From assembly GCA_021234155.1 (NCBI GenBank), contig JAJEKV010000045.1, forward strand, positions 770,147-834,146: a stretch of 64,000 bases of DNA. The letters are read 5' to 3'. The DNA is from Isoetes taiwanensis (lineage: Eukaryota; Streptophyta; Lycopodiopsida; Isoetales; Isoetaceae). The position numbers and the translations under genes are program-made. Positions 43,371 to 54,787 of the stretch are shown piece by piece (position 1 is the first letter of the stretch; each line of letters opens with the position of its first letter). The notes under the pieces were generated by a model. The model saw only the letters and a list, made by a program, of their open reading frames with translations. It ran no database searches and had not been told where the DNA came from.

Positions 43371-45016
43371 TGTGACGCTCCTTGCTAAACATACGGCGCG
43401 CGACCGTACACTCGGCAGGAAATCCCCCGTCCGGCTCAACAACCGCACAGGCCCTCCGTCTATCCCGCACTCTGGGACTTCCGTAGTGCGGGAAGGGGAC
43501 ACGAAGGTGTCTTGCGCGCCCTTCCCCTATGGGCTCCTATCACAGCGGAAGCATAAACACGTCAGAACTAGCAATACAATACAACAGGCTACCTCGAGGG
43601 TAGCTCAATAGCACATCCATAGATGCAAAGAACATAATCACATGCCATAAAACATGGGAGCTCCTACCCGTGGCTCAGACACATAGGGTAGTCGACTGAC
43701 TAGATAGGCCTCAAGATAGAAGCGGACCGAGTCATAACAATGGCGGGCTGGCATAAGACAATGGCTAGGGTTGACCACTCCATCCGCCCCTCCCCGCATA
43801 CATACTTTGCGAGATGGGCTAGATCAAGCTGTGGCATGACTCTAACCTTCCTGGATACGCAATCCCATGGCATCACCCATCGGGGACTACTCCAGGTTGC
43901 ATCTCCCCGGGTCCGACGAGGTAGGAAGGGTTGCATCTCCCTTTCCTGGGTCTAGAGGCTCCACGGCGGCTAGAGAATCGTGGCGACACCACCATCTTAG
44001 GTACCCATCGAACCCCCAAAACAAGAGCCAAGCTGACACTTGCAACTCTTGAGAGCCGTGGGCGACACCATTGCCCCTCAGGAGGTGTGGGACTCATGCT
44101 CGCCCACCCCTAAGTGGCCAGGCCATAAGCCTAGCCCACCGTGGGATCCCCCGAAGCCCCCACTCGGCGGGGATCCACCCTCCATCTTGCCTCTAGCCCC
44201 GTTGTGTGGTCTTTGAGTCACGCCATAGCTTCCGTGAGTGGGTTCCTATGCACAGGCCGCAACTAATAGGAACTAAGGGATCTATACTAGGAGCATACTA
44301 CATATGGCCCTAGGTCTCTACCCCCCTTCCCAACACAAGAGGAACAACATGATCAACCATCATCACATAATCATCACGAACAATATCATATGAACATCTT
44401 AACCTAATCATACATATCTAACTATCAGTTATGGTTCCTTGGTTAGGGTTCAAGATGTTCAACAAAGGATCTAGGGTGGCTCTACTCTAGACACAAAATA
44501 CTAACCCACCTAGAATGCTAACTTCCAGGTGAACTAACATGAACCCTACTCAACCTACTTCCTCCGGAAGCGCTTCCTCCCATCCCTGGCGTCTCCATGC
44601 TCCTTGACGAGGTTCGAAGACTGGCTCCCTCAACGATCATACGCACCTTCCGTGGGCTACCGCCTCCGTGCTAGGGCTATGACAAACGATGCTCAAACCC
44701 GGGTTTTGGGCACGGGATGAGAGCTCAGGTGCTAGGTCAGGAAAAAGGGTCTAGGGTTAGGGTTAGGGCTTATATAGGTGTGGGTCCACGTGGGATGCCA
44801 CGTGGCACCACTAAGATAAGGACGTGTGGCGGTTGCCCAATAGGATAAGGCCATGTGGAGATGGGCCTTATCCTAAGGTTATCTAAGTTAATAATTAACT
44901 TAGATGTGCACCCCTTGCCACTTATTCGAGGCATACAAGGCTACCTAGCTAGACTTGTATGGTGACGAGTCCAGGAATATACGTATTTATGGCGTATATT
45001 CCCTTGGAACGTCACA
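43371..45016 (-). repeat. Right (5') LTR of chromovirus
   Basis: TGTGACG...CGTCACA ends. Promoter block as in the other LTR: palindrome 44,881-44,905, hairpin 44,842-44,874, G-boxes 44,798-44,805 and 44,786-44,793, TATA 44,769-44,778, telomere-like repeats 44,752-44,768. Followed by ATTCG, the probable target-site copy. Confidence 0.92.
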
Positions 45017-45621
45017 ATTCGCATTCAATAATTGTATGCCAAAATCTTTGAATGCATCACAAGTGTATACTCGAATAGGCAAATACCGTAGATACGACCA
45101 GTGAATAGATGTGCGTATGGTATATAGGGTATGGTTGCCGGGTTTCGCGCAGAATAGAATATGATTTTATCGTCCACGGAGACCAACTGGCCTATGGGAC
45201 CCAAGTACAAAGAAAGAGCAGCAGGCGTATTACTACCAGGATTAAAAAACCCCCACCCCAAAGGGTTTTCGGGGGAAAAACCTTAGTAGCAATAAGGATG
45301 CTGACATACTGCACAGTTATATACATAATCACAAGTACAGCTGGGGGCATAACTGAGTCCGCGTATCCATTACCTCCCGGAGGTACGATCCCAACAAGCC
45401 TACAGAGGCCGTGCTCAGTAGCTCATGCAAGGCCTGATGGGGCACAACTAACCGAGCATACCGAGCCCGGATATCTTTGTATGCACGACAGGCACGGAGG
45501 GCGACTTTCATCCTCAATGGCGCTGTTGACGGCGATCGACAGACTCTGTCCTCACGCGGCTCGAATCCATCTCCCCCCTGTCTCAATGCGCGGTGGTGTG
45601 CACTGTCGCGAATGGAAGCAA
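45017..45621. other. Chromovirus flank and LINE 3' region
   Basis: A 182-codon plus-strand frame (45,109-45,657) runs through here but has no motif, and it overlaps minus-strand LINE sequence at its end; I treat it as chance. No gene supported. Confidence 0.35.
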
Positions 45622-47110
45622 TCACCGCTTTTCATGGGTAGATGGGTGCGCGGGTAGTGGTGTGGGCCCCCTCGTGAGCATGGGATTAACCTGCTGTCGA
45701 TAATTTGCCACCTTGACATGTGACGGGGCCTCGCATCCCAAAGCTTGGCCATGAAGCAAGCATCCAAATACTTGCTTCAAGGCATCGCGTTTCCGCCGGT
45801 GTATGCAGCGGTCCACATCGTATTGCTGCACATTCCATAGCGAAACGCCTCTGCTTGTATTTCCAGCCCAGGGCTTTGGTGAGTCTTGCGGGCCCATCGC
45901 CACTGCCAAAGCAAGGTTGGGCAGCCGGGCTTCATCCATAGCCACCACCTTACGGAAGTAAATAATGTGGCGTTCGGCCTGACCCTCTGTAATGGAAGGA
46001 AGCTGTCTCTTGGAGCAAGATCGATATGGGACCGTGGACTTCACTCCCGATTGCCGGGCCAAGAAGGCCTTCGTACCTGCTCTAGATCGTTCCAAGTGGT
46101 GAGGGATATCAGCGGCCCCACACTTCTGCCCCATAGAGGAGGACCCGGTTCAACCAAGGCCTGAACAAGTGTGCACGGTGACCCCATGCATCTGGCTACG
46201 CCTTGTGATCATTTGTTTTGCATTGCATCTGAGGGCTTTCCGGCCTGCGGTGACCCGTAACGATGGATGCATCCCGTGTGTGGTAGTAGAAAACTCAATG
46301 CCCAAATACTTATAAAGGCGAGCCACCTCCACTACACGCCCCCGGTAAGTGAATGAGGGAAGGCGTGGGTGCGGGATGATGGGACCAAAGGCACCCTTGT
46401 CTTGGCCAAGTTAACTCTCATGTCGCTGAATTGGCGTAAAGTGTCTAAAGCATCCGGTGGCATTGCATGTCCTGCGGGTATATGCGGCGGGTCAACATCA
46501 TCAGCATATATGAGTTGCGGATTATGTGGTGCATCAAAGCGCGCCTCCCCCTCCCGTTTCGGCTAGCCATTCTTCTAGCTGGTCAATGTAATAAGCCGAA
46601 GAGCGTCCGGGGATAGAGGGCGACCACTGGCCCCCAATGCTACTAACAACGGGCTCCCCGACGGTGTGAGAAGCCGGATCAAGTCTCCATTATGTTCATA
46701 TATAGCATTACGCAAGTCGGCGTGGGTCCCTAGTCTCTCCAATCTATCCCACAACTTATCCCTAGGCACCGTGTCCAAAAGCCTTTCGCGAAATCCACAA
46801 AAAGCAACAATCTGGATCTCGGGCGTTGATTCCGCTATCCTCTATGAGTGTTCGCAGAGTGAAGATATGGTCAATAGTAGAATGCCGGGGCGAAGCCCCG
46901 CCTCCTGCGTGAGCCCCACTTCTCATCCTCTTCCCAAAGTGTCGATCCATTGCCAAGAATCCCGGCAAGCAACTTGGCAAAGACAGAACTGACCATAATG
47001 GTACGATAGTTGGTTGGGCTGTAGGGGTCCCCTGCTTTGTATATGGGCACAACTCTACTGATAGTCCAGTGCGGGAGGCGCGCACCCATTAATATGCCAA
47101 AAAATTATCC
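45622..47110 (-). pseudogene. LINE reverse transcriptase and C-terminus, broken
   Basis: Read leftwards over several frames: PHWTISRVVPIYKAGDPYSP and SVFAKLLAGIL (fingers), RHSTIDHIFTLRTLIEDSGI, a WISRKAF-like palm motif with the DTVPRDKLWDRLERLGTHAD stretch, QLIYADDVD (catalytic) near 46,510, then DMRVNLAKTRVPLVPSS and LYKYLGIEFSTT, and a C-terminal tail (FRKVVAMDEARLPNLALAVA). This is a non-LTR retrotransposon RT of the clade with the NYRTI/LAKTRV motifs. Frameshifts occur in GC-rich spots. Only this copy has sequence 3' of 46,150; the RT half and upstream part are repeated in two further units. Confidence 0.72.
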
Positions 47111-48250
47111 AATTGGAGCAATCCAGGTATCATTGGATACCTAATCAGATACCCTACAAGCCTATCAAAAAATTGCGCTTAAATTATCTACCGTTAGCAA
47201 GTTATGGGCCTCCAAAGTTAGGGGGGTCTAAGTGCCCCCATCGCGGTATACCCAACCACTTACGCCAGAGTAATGCCCCCTCTGCGCCCCCCCCAACGCC
47301 CCTACCCCTGCAGGGCCACCTATCAGCCTTGGCGCCGTCCACGATCCGCCATTATGGCATCCAGAGGCGTGGGGCTCAACCCTGGTTCCGTCCCAGCGGT
47401 CCGTCCGTGCCCTAACCCTACCCGCGTCGTGATGGCACCTCACTCTTAGGCCTCACGCGGATCTACAGCGGTCGGCGCAGCCGAGCCTCCATCATGACCC
47501 AGCGGACGCTCGCCATCGAGGATGCGGGGACCATCATTCGCGACCCAATTTGGCCCCTATCTCGGCGTTTTTCTTTGTCAAGCAATATCTCCTCGAAACG
47601 TTTGCGTCTACCCCTAAATCGGCTTCTTGCGGGCGATTTGAAAGGGTTATGGCTTCTAATCCCTCGCACAAATGGGGTCGAGCCCTCATCATCTCGAATT
47701 GGGTATAAAAGTATTGGCCTTGCATTCTAGTGATCATCCCAGCAGGTGGCGACTTTTCAGTCCATACGAATCGCCGTCAAGCAGCTCGAAAGCACTCGGT
47801 TAATAATCCGTCGTCAAGGTTACAAATCCTATCCATTACGTTTGCATTCCATGTAGTTGTGCATGTAGTCTATCTAACCTTTCTTTTCCTGATATGCAGC
47901 AGCATGGAAGGTTCCTGGAGAAAGGGACAAGGAATCCATCCCGGGGTTCTAGTAAGCCCCCTCGCCACGCCCTCCCCATCAAAGAAGCGGGAGCGCTATT
48001 CTCGATGCCTCGTGCAGGGCCAGAGGGGCGTGGGATCTTTTACTTTGAAGAACTGTCTGTTAACCGAAAAGAAATTTCTGCTGCTGCGGGCTCCAATCTT
48101 AATGTCCTGGTCACACCCGAGATATGTGACCAGATTCAACATGCTAAAGGGGAGCACGATCTGGTCCACTGCCAAGTGACAGTAGCCGAGGGAGATAATG
48201 TCAAGTTTGAGAGCCCAATCAATCATGGGACCTAAGAAGGTGCTTCTGGT
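46151..48250. repeat. Tandem LINE unit 1 (~2.1 kb)
   Basis: Runs from CAACCAAGGCCTGAACAAG to the next CAACCAAGGCCCTGAACAAG. Contains the RT half (minus strand) and about 1.1 kb upstream of it that carries a plus-strand frame. Repeated as units 2 and 3. Confidence 0.8.
47474..48235 (+). pseudogene. Unknown plus-strand split frame, copy 1
   Basis: On the strand opposite to the LINE RT. A first frame starts MTQRTLAIEDAG (47,494). A possible intron ends in TTTTCCTGATATGCAG (47,893), and a second frame follows: HGRFLEKGTRNPSRG, then RGIFYFEELSVNRKEISAAA, GSNLNVLVTPEICDQIQHAK, and a stop after FESPINHGT at 48,235. The last ~70 codons are nearly unchanged in all three units. I do not recognise it. 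It may be a fragment of a host gene that was captured or flanked by the LINE. Confidence 0.4.
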
Positions 48251-48544
48251 CAACCAAGGCCCTGAACAAGTGTGCCTGGTGATCCCATGCATACTGGCTT
48301 CGCCTTGTATTTGTTGTTTTGCATTGCATCTGGGGGCTTTCCACCCCTGCATGGACCCCTAACCCGATGGATGCATCCCAAAGGTGTGTGTAGTAGAAAA
48401 CTCAATGCCCAAATACTTATAAGATCCGAGCCACCTCCACTACCGCCCCCCCGTAAGTGAATGAGGGAAGGCGTGGAGCTTAGGGATGATGGGACCAGCA
48501 GCACCCTTGTCTTGGCCAAGTTAACTCTCATGTCAGTGAATTGG

Positions 48545-51500
48545 TGTTAGAAATTCAAGGTAACAGAAGATAAACTCAATCTATTCTTGAACTTACCGGG
48601 CAGAATTTCCTTCTTAACAAAGCTTTCTTCTCTCTGATACAAACTGGCTGCGGTACCTGCAGTAGGATCCAATCAGCTTGGGATCTGACTATCCCACAAA
48701 CCAGCACCCAATCTGGGTTTCACACTCTGGCTTTCCAATCCAGAGCTCTGGCAGCAATTCCGACTGCAGCTGCTGTTCTTCCCAAAGAGGTCCCTGCTTC
48801 CACGATCCAGCTTGACGACCTCAACTGCTTTTCCGACAGGATCCTGGCGAACTTCGTTCCTGCACGTCTACTTATCTCTTGGCTGATCGGCCATTCAAGC
48901 TCCAGCTTCAACCTTCGATTCTTCGATCTGCTGTTCCCACCTGCATTCCACGGAGCGCCTCTCCTTTCCGCCTGTAAGTATTCTTCGCTCATCCCTTTTC
49001 CAGGCAGACCCTTTTTTTATTCCAAAACCACCGACATTTCGAATGCCACGTCACCATCAAATAATAGTCATTATATGTTAAATGCTGGATGCTAAATGCA
49101 GACCCATGTTAACATTTTCAACACTCCCCCTCATCCAGCATTTATCAGTTTAATACCTATGGCATCTCGAAAATATCCATGCTTACTTTCGGCCAATGCT
49201 TTTGTTAATATGTCTGCTTCTTGTTTAGCAGTAGGAATATATTGCAAATCAACTTCGCCTGCTACTACTTTCTCCCTTACAAATGATAATGCAGATCAAT
49301 ATGCTTTGTTCTTGAGTGCAACACTGGATTTTTAGCAATTGCTATGCAACTTTTATTGTCACAATACAACTTTGTTGGGCAGTTCTGTTTCTCTCCCAAT
49401 TCCTGCAATAATCGCCTCAACCAAATTATTTCCCTCGCCGCGCCAAGGAGGCAGAACCGCACTTTCTGATTCAGCACTTGACATAGCCATAGCCACACAA
49501 TTTTGTTTTTGCTACACCAAGAAATCATGCACCATTAAGTTTACACAAGTATCCCGTGGTGGACTTTTCGTTCATCAAGGTCTCACACCCAATCCGCATC
49601 TGGTATAACCCGATCAATTCCGCATAGCCAACTACTTTAGGATTCTTGTCAAAGCTTTTAGCATAGCAAATACCATGGTGCATCGTACCTTTCAAGTACC
49701 TAAGAATAAACAGCAAAGAACCCAATGTTCCCATCCCAGGTTATTCAAATATCTACTCAACAAATTTACACCAAATGCAATATCCTGGTCTCGTGGCATT
49801 TGCCACATAAAAAGCAAACTTTCGATAAGTTCCTATATGGTATTCCTTGCATTTTCTTTTTCTCCTCCTCAGTCATCGGGACAAATCTCCGAGAAATTCT
49901 CTTACTAACCACAAGAGGAGCCTCTGCCTTCGGTTTACATTCACCCATAGAAAAGTATCCAACATCTTCTTAATATAACTTTGACTTGTGTTAAAGCCAA
50001 TTCTCCGTTTGTCTATCTCTATAAACCTCCATGCCCAAAAGTTTTTTAGTTCACCAAGATCACTTTCGTCTGAAATCTAGCTCTCAACACATTTTTGCAC
50101 TCATCCATAAACTTTTCGTCACTAGCACTCATTAACACAATCATCTACATACAATGCTATGATGCAAAATTTATCATCTACCCTTTTAATGTAGAGATTA
50201 CCTTCACTTTGCAACTTTTCAAATCCCTGCGATAGCGAAAAGCCATTCATGCATACGGCACCACCGTCTAGCTGCCTTGCCTAAGCCCATACAACTTGCC
50301 TTTTCAATTTGCGCATCCTTATTTCCTTGCACCTCAAATCCATTTGGTTGCTCCATATAAATCTCCTCTTCTAAATCCCCATTGAGAAAAGGCTGTTTTT
50401 ACATCCATATGGTCGAGCTCTAAATCATGCTCAACTCGCTATAGCAATCAAAAGCCATAAACTTGTTAGTTTAACAATAGGGGAAAAAGGTGTCATGATA
50501 ATCTTTACCGGCTTCTTGAGTAAATCCTCGAGCCACCAATCTAGCTTTATATCTTTCAATGTTTCCATCAGCTCCTTTTTTATTTTAAAGATCCATTTAC
50601 ATCCTACCACATTTTTACCTTTTGGCCTAGGTGTGAGATCATAGGTACCTGTCTGCTTGAACGACTCGAGTTCTTCTTGCATGGCTTTCCTCCACTTGTT
50701 TGCATTAGGAGAAATTGGATGACTTCATCATAAGTTCAGTTCTTTAACACCGGCTTTGTTGTTGCTCTATCGTGCTTCTTCCAAGTTCATAGGCTTCAAA
50801 TTTCTTTGAAGTCTGGCTCACGAGTGCTCCTCCCATGCTCATCTCTTCCATACTTCGATATATCAATGGGAGCTTCTTGTTTCAGCCTTTCTGCATCAGT
50901 TTTGCGGCCATGAGCTTGAATTTCTTCTACTGGCTGTTGTTCTTCTACTGGCTGTTGAATTTCTTCTACTGGTTGTTGTTCTTCCACAGTAACATCTTCT
51001 ATACCATTCTCTCCCTCTTCTACTACATGTTCTTCTGTGTCACTACTTCCTATTTCTATAGGGCTTTCTATACCTCCATCCTGTACTTGAATTCCTGTTT
51101 CATTTTCATCATCATCTTCATCGTCAAACCATCCCTCTGGTGCCCAGGGCTGCACTTTCTCCTTTTCTTCTGACACATCACTTTTAATTGCCCTATCTTT
51201 ATAAAATTTAGTTTTGTCAAATACCACATCCCGGATTTATATAAATTTTTTTCCACGGTTTTAGGATCATATAGTCCGCACCTTGGTCCTCATACCCAAC
51301 CAAATGCGTTTCTATGCTACGATCATCTAGTTTGGACCGCGTAACTCTTACGGCACATGCATATACCCTAAACAACCATATGCCGCGCGGTCTCTTTTTC
51401 TGATTGTTTTTACCGGACCATACCTCTTGAGGAATTCTTCCTTGGATACCAGTGACGGACAACTTATTTTGAATATAACATGCAGCTGAACCGCTTCGCC

Positions 51501-53059
51501 CGAGAGATAGTTAGGCAACCACGCATGTTTAACATAGATCTTACTGCGTTCATAAGGGTCCTTTTTTCTCTCGCGATGCCATTACTCTTGCGGCGTATAT
51601 CTGCACGTGAATTGAAGTCGAATCCCCTTTTCATGACAAAGCTGCATGAATGCGCCAGACAAATACTCTCCCCCTGAATCCGAACGCAAGCGTTTCAATT
51701 TCCTAGACGTCTCTCGTTCAGCTTCTACTAGATACAATTGGAATGCCTGGAATGCTTGATCCTTCGATTTCAAAAAATAACATTTTGTTCTCCGGAAAAA
51801 ATCATCGGTAAATGTGATGAAATATGTCTTACCACTCATACTACGAACACGATCGGTCCGCACAAATCAGTATATACCAAATTCAAGAGTCCCAAAGTTT
51901 TGGCAAACTGGGCTTAAAATTGTCTAGTTTGCTTTCCAAGCATACAACCACGACAAATTTTGTGCTCTTTCCGATTATCTTTGTTAGGCAAATCTTCTAC
52001 CAAATTATGTTTGCTCATGAGATCTTTATGGTTGCATTATTTACATGGCCAAGTCTGAGATGCCACAAATCTAATAAATTAACACTTCCAACACAAGGCA
52101 CAGCATCCAAGCAATACAATTTCCCTTTTCTTCTTGCATATATCCTTCTACCATTACCCACCATTTCTAACGATAAGAATCAAAATTTACTTTATATCCC
52201 GAAGTCTACTAAGTCTCCAGAATCGAAATCAAGTTAAATAACATACCAGGGAGTATATAAAGCATTCTCCAAACATATTTTATCTTCACCTTCATGATAA
52301 AACTCCAACTTTCCACATCCTTTTACTTCATGCAAATGCCCATTTTCCATCTGTATACATGGTGTGTGAGACTCACTTATAGTTTTCATCAATTTCTCGA
52401 AAACAATCACCGTTCTCTCGGCTCTGAGTCAATGGTCGATTAGGCTGTTTTGTTGTGAATTTGTTTCCATGATTATGAACCTGCTCGATACCAGCGTTAG
52501 AAATTCAAGGTAACGGAAGATAAACTCAATCTATTCTTGAACTTCTGGGCGAGAATTTCCTTCTTAACAAAGCTTTCTTCTCTCGATACAAACCTGCGGT
52601 ACTGCGGTAGGATCAATCGACTTGGATCGACTATCCCACAAACCGGCCTGTCACGGGTTTCACACTGCAACTTTCCAATCGAATCTGGCGACAATTCAGG
52701 CTGCGGTTGCTTGTTCTTCCCAAAGAGGTCCCAGCTTCCACGATCGAGCTTGGCGACCTCAACTGCTTTGCCGACAGGATCCTGGCGAACTTCGTTCCTG
52801 CACGTCTACTTATCTCTTGGCTGATCGGCCATTCAAGCTCCAGCTTCAACCGATTCTTCGATCTGCTTTGTTCCCACACACATTCCCGCGAGTACCTCTC
52901 CTTTACTTTGTAAGTATTCTTCGCTCATCCCTTTTCCAGGCAGACCCTTTTTTTATTCCAAAACCACCGACATTTCCAATGCCACGTCACCATCAAATAA
53001 TAGTCATTATATGTTAAATGCTGGATGTTAAATGCAGACCCATGTTAACATTTTCAACA
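48545..53059 (-). mobile_element. Ty1/copia LTR retrotransposon
   Basis: LTRs 48,545-49,123 and 52,495-53,059 (579 and 565 bases, TGTTAGAAATTC...TTTTCAACA; the right one starts CG instead of TG). The polypurine complement CTCCCCCTC follows the left LTR and a primer-site complement CTGCTCGATACCA precedes the right one, one base short of the tRNA-Met consensus. Flanks ATTGG (48,540-48,544) and ATTTGG (53,060-53,065) are the target-site copies, one extra T apart. The insertion splits LINE unit 2, so it is younger than the tandem duplication or at least than that unit. Confidence 0.88.
49277..52490 (-). pseudogene. pol: Copia Gag-Pol: integrase, RT, RNase H, broken
   Basis: Order integrase-RT-RNase H defines copia. 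52,100-51,880: GAG-pre-integrase pieces. 51,863-51,582: integrase core (GKTYFITFTDDFFRRTKCYF, LRSDSGGEYLSGAF, LCHEKGIRLQFT). 51,227-50,796: acidic linker with repeated QQPVEE. 50,682-50,431: RT start ([32 protein letters not shown]). 49,734-49,277: RT end and RNase H (LFILRYLKGTMHHGICY, then AAREIIWLRRLLQEL, LYCDNKSCIAIAKNPVLHSR). Several frameshifts; gag is not readable. Confidence 0.82.
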
Positions 53060-54787
53060 ATTTGGCGAGAAAAGTGTCTAAAAGCATCGGGTGGTGTTGC
53101 ATGTCCTCTCCTGGGTATATCTTGGTAGGTCAACATCATCGGCATATATAAGTCATTATGTGGTGCATCAACTGCGCCACCTTTAGCCATTCTTTCTTCT
53201 GGGTCAATGTACAAGCCGTTCGAGGGCGTCACCCCCAATGCTACTAACATCCCAAACGATTCGGCCGGAATAGTCGTATATAGCATTCCGCAAATGCACG
53301 TGGGTCCCTAGGCTGTCTCAATCTATCCCACAACTTATCGAGGCACTTTGTCCAAAAGCCTTTCGCGAAATCCACAAAACAAATGCATTAGGCGTTGATT
53401 AGGCTATCCTCTATGAGTGTTCGCAGAGTGAAGATATGGTCAATAGTAGAATGCCATACACCGCGTGAGAGCCCGCACTTCTCCATCCTCGCCCAAAGTG
53501 TCGGCCCGCTCAAGAATCCCAACAAGCAACTTGGCAAAGATAGAACCCGACCATAATGGTAATGCGATAGTTGGGTTGTAGGGGTCCCTCTGCTTTGTAT
53601 ATGGGCACAACTCTTGTGGTAGTCGGTCTTGCGGGGGTAGCACCCATTAATATGCCAAAAATTGTCCAATTGGAGCAATCGGTATCATTGGATACCTAAT
53701 CGGATACCCTACAAGCCTATCAAAAATTGGCCCAAATTATCTACGGAGTTAGCAAGTTATGGGCCTCCAAAGTTAGGGGGTCTAAGTGCCCCCATCGGCG
53801 GTATACCCAACCACTTACCACGCCGGAGTCACGACCCCCTCTCCCCCGGCCCCTACAGCCTGCCACTGCCTATCACCTATCAGCGTCCCACGATCGCCAT
53901 TATGGCATCAGAGGCGGCGTGGGGCTCAACCCTATTCGCGTCCCAGCGGTCCGTCCCGCGTGCCTAACCCTACCCGTCGTGATGGCTCACTCTTAGGCCT
54001 CACGCGGACCTGCTGCGGTCGCGTAGCGGCGGAGCCTCCATCATGACCCGGACGCTCATCGAGGATCGGGGACCATCATTGCGACCCAATTTGGCCTATC
54101 TCCGAGGTTTTTAGAAGCAATATCTCCTCGAACGTTTAGATCTACCCCCTAAATCGGCTTCTGCAGGGCGATTTGAAAGGGTTATGGCTTCTAATCCCTC
54201 GCTGACAAATGGGGTTGAGCCCTCATCATCTCGGTTGGTATAAAAAGTATTGGCCTTGCATTCTGGTGATCATCCCAGGTGAGTGCACTTTCGGTCCAGC
54301 CGAATCGCCCGTCAAACAAATCGAGCACTTTCGGTCCGTAGAATCCGTGCGTCAAGGTTCTGGTCCCTATCCATTACGGGTTGCATTCCATGTAGTTGTG
54401 CATGTAGTCTATCTAACCTTTCTTTTCACGATATGCGGCATGGAAGGTTCACGGAGAAAGGGACAAGGAATCCATCCCGAGGGTTCTGCCGTAAGCCCCC
54501 TCCCATACCTCCCCATCAAGAAGCGGGGCGTCGCTATTCCCCGATGCCTGCAATGCGGGGCAGAGGGGCGTGGGATCTTTACTTTGAAGAACCGCAGTTA
54601 ACCGAGAAGAAATTTCTGCTGCTGCGGGCTCCAATCTTAATGTCCTGGTCACACCCGAGATATGTGACCAGATTCAACATGCTAAAGGGGAGCACGATCT
54701 GGTCCACTGCCAAGTGACAGTAGTCGAGGGAGATAATGTCAAGTTTGAGAGCCCAATCAATCATGGGACCTAAGAAGGTGCTTCTGG

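Larger units (their letters stand above)
27639..45016 (-). mobile_element. Chromovirus (Ty3/gypsy) with extra genes and nested LINE
   Basis: Direct repeats at 27,639-29,292 and 43,371-45,016 are LTRs of a minus-strand element. The primer site complement GCTCTGATACCA (43,358-43,369) adjoins the right LTR and a polypurine tract complement (TTCTCCCCCTT, 29,293-29,303) adjoins the left. Reading leftwards: H3-like frame, (nested plus-strand LINE), unknown 509-codon frame, gag, zinc knuckle, aspartic protease, RT, RNase H, integrase, chromodomain. The 14-kb internal part is far above the 4-6 kb usual for chromoviruses. The LINE explains about 4 kb of this; the two extra frames and spacers explain the rest. 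Confidence 0.88.
48251..54787. repeat. Tandem LINE unit 2, split by a copia element
   Basis: 48,251-48,544 plus 53,060-54,787; about 2.02 kb once the insertion is removed. RT pieces: LAKTRVLLVPSS (near 48,510), RHSTIDHIFTLRTLIEDS (53,430-53,490), and YADDV replaced by broken sequence. Plus-strand frame at 54,283-54,774. Confidence 0.8.

Noticed and set aside
45109-45657. 182-codon plus-strand frame
   Set aside because: No motifs, and it overlaps LINE sequence on the minus strand at its 3' end.
50835-51173. Phe/Tyr-rich plus-strand frame
   Set aside because: Shadow of the acidic QQPVEE linker of the copia polyprotein.
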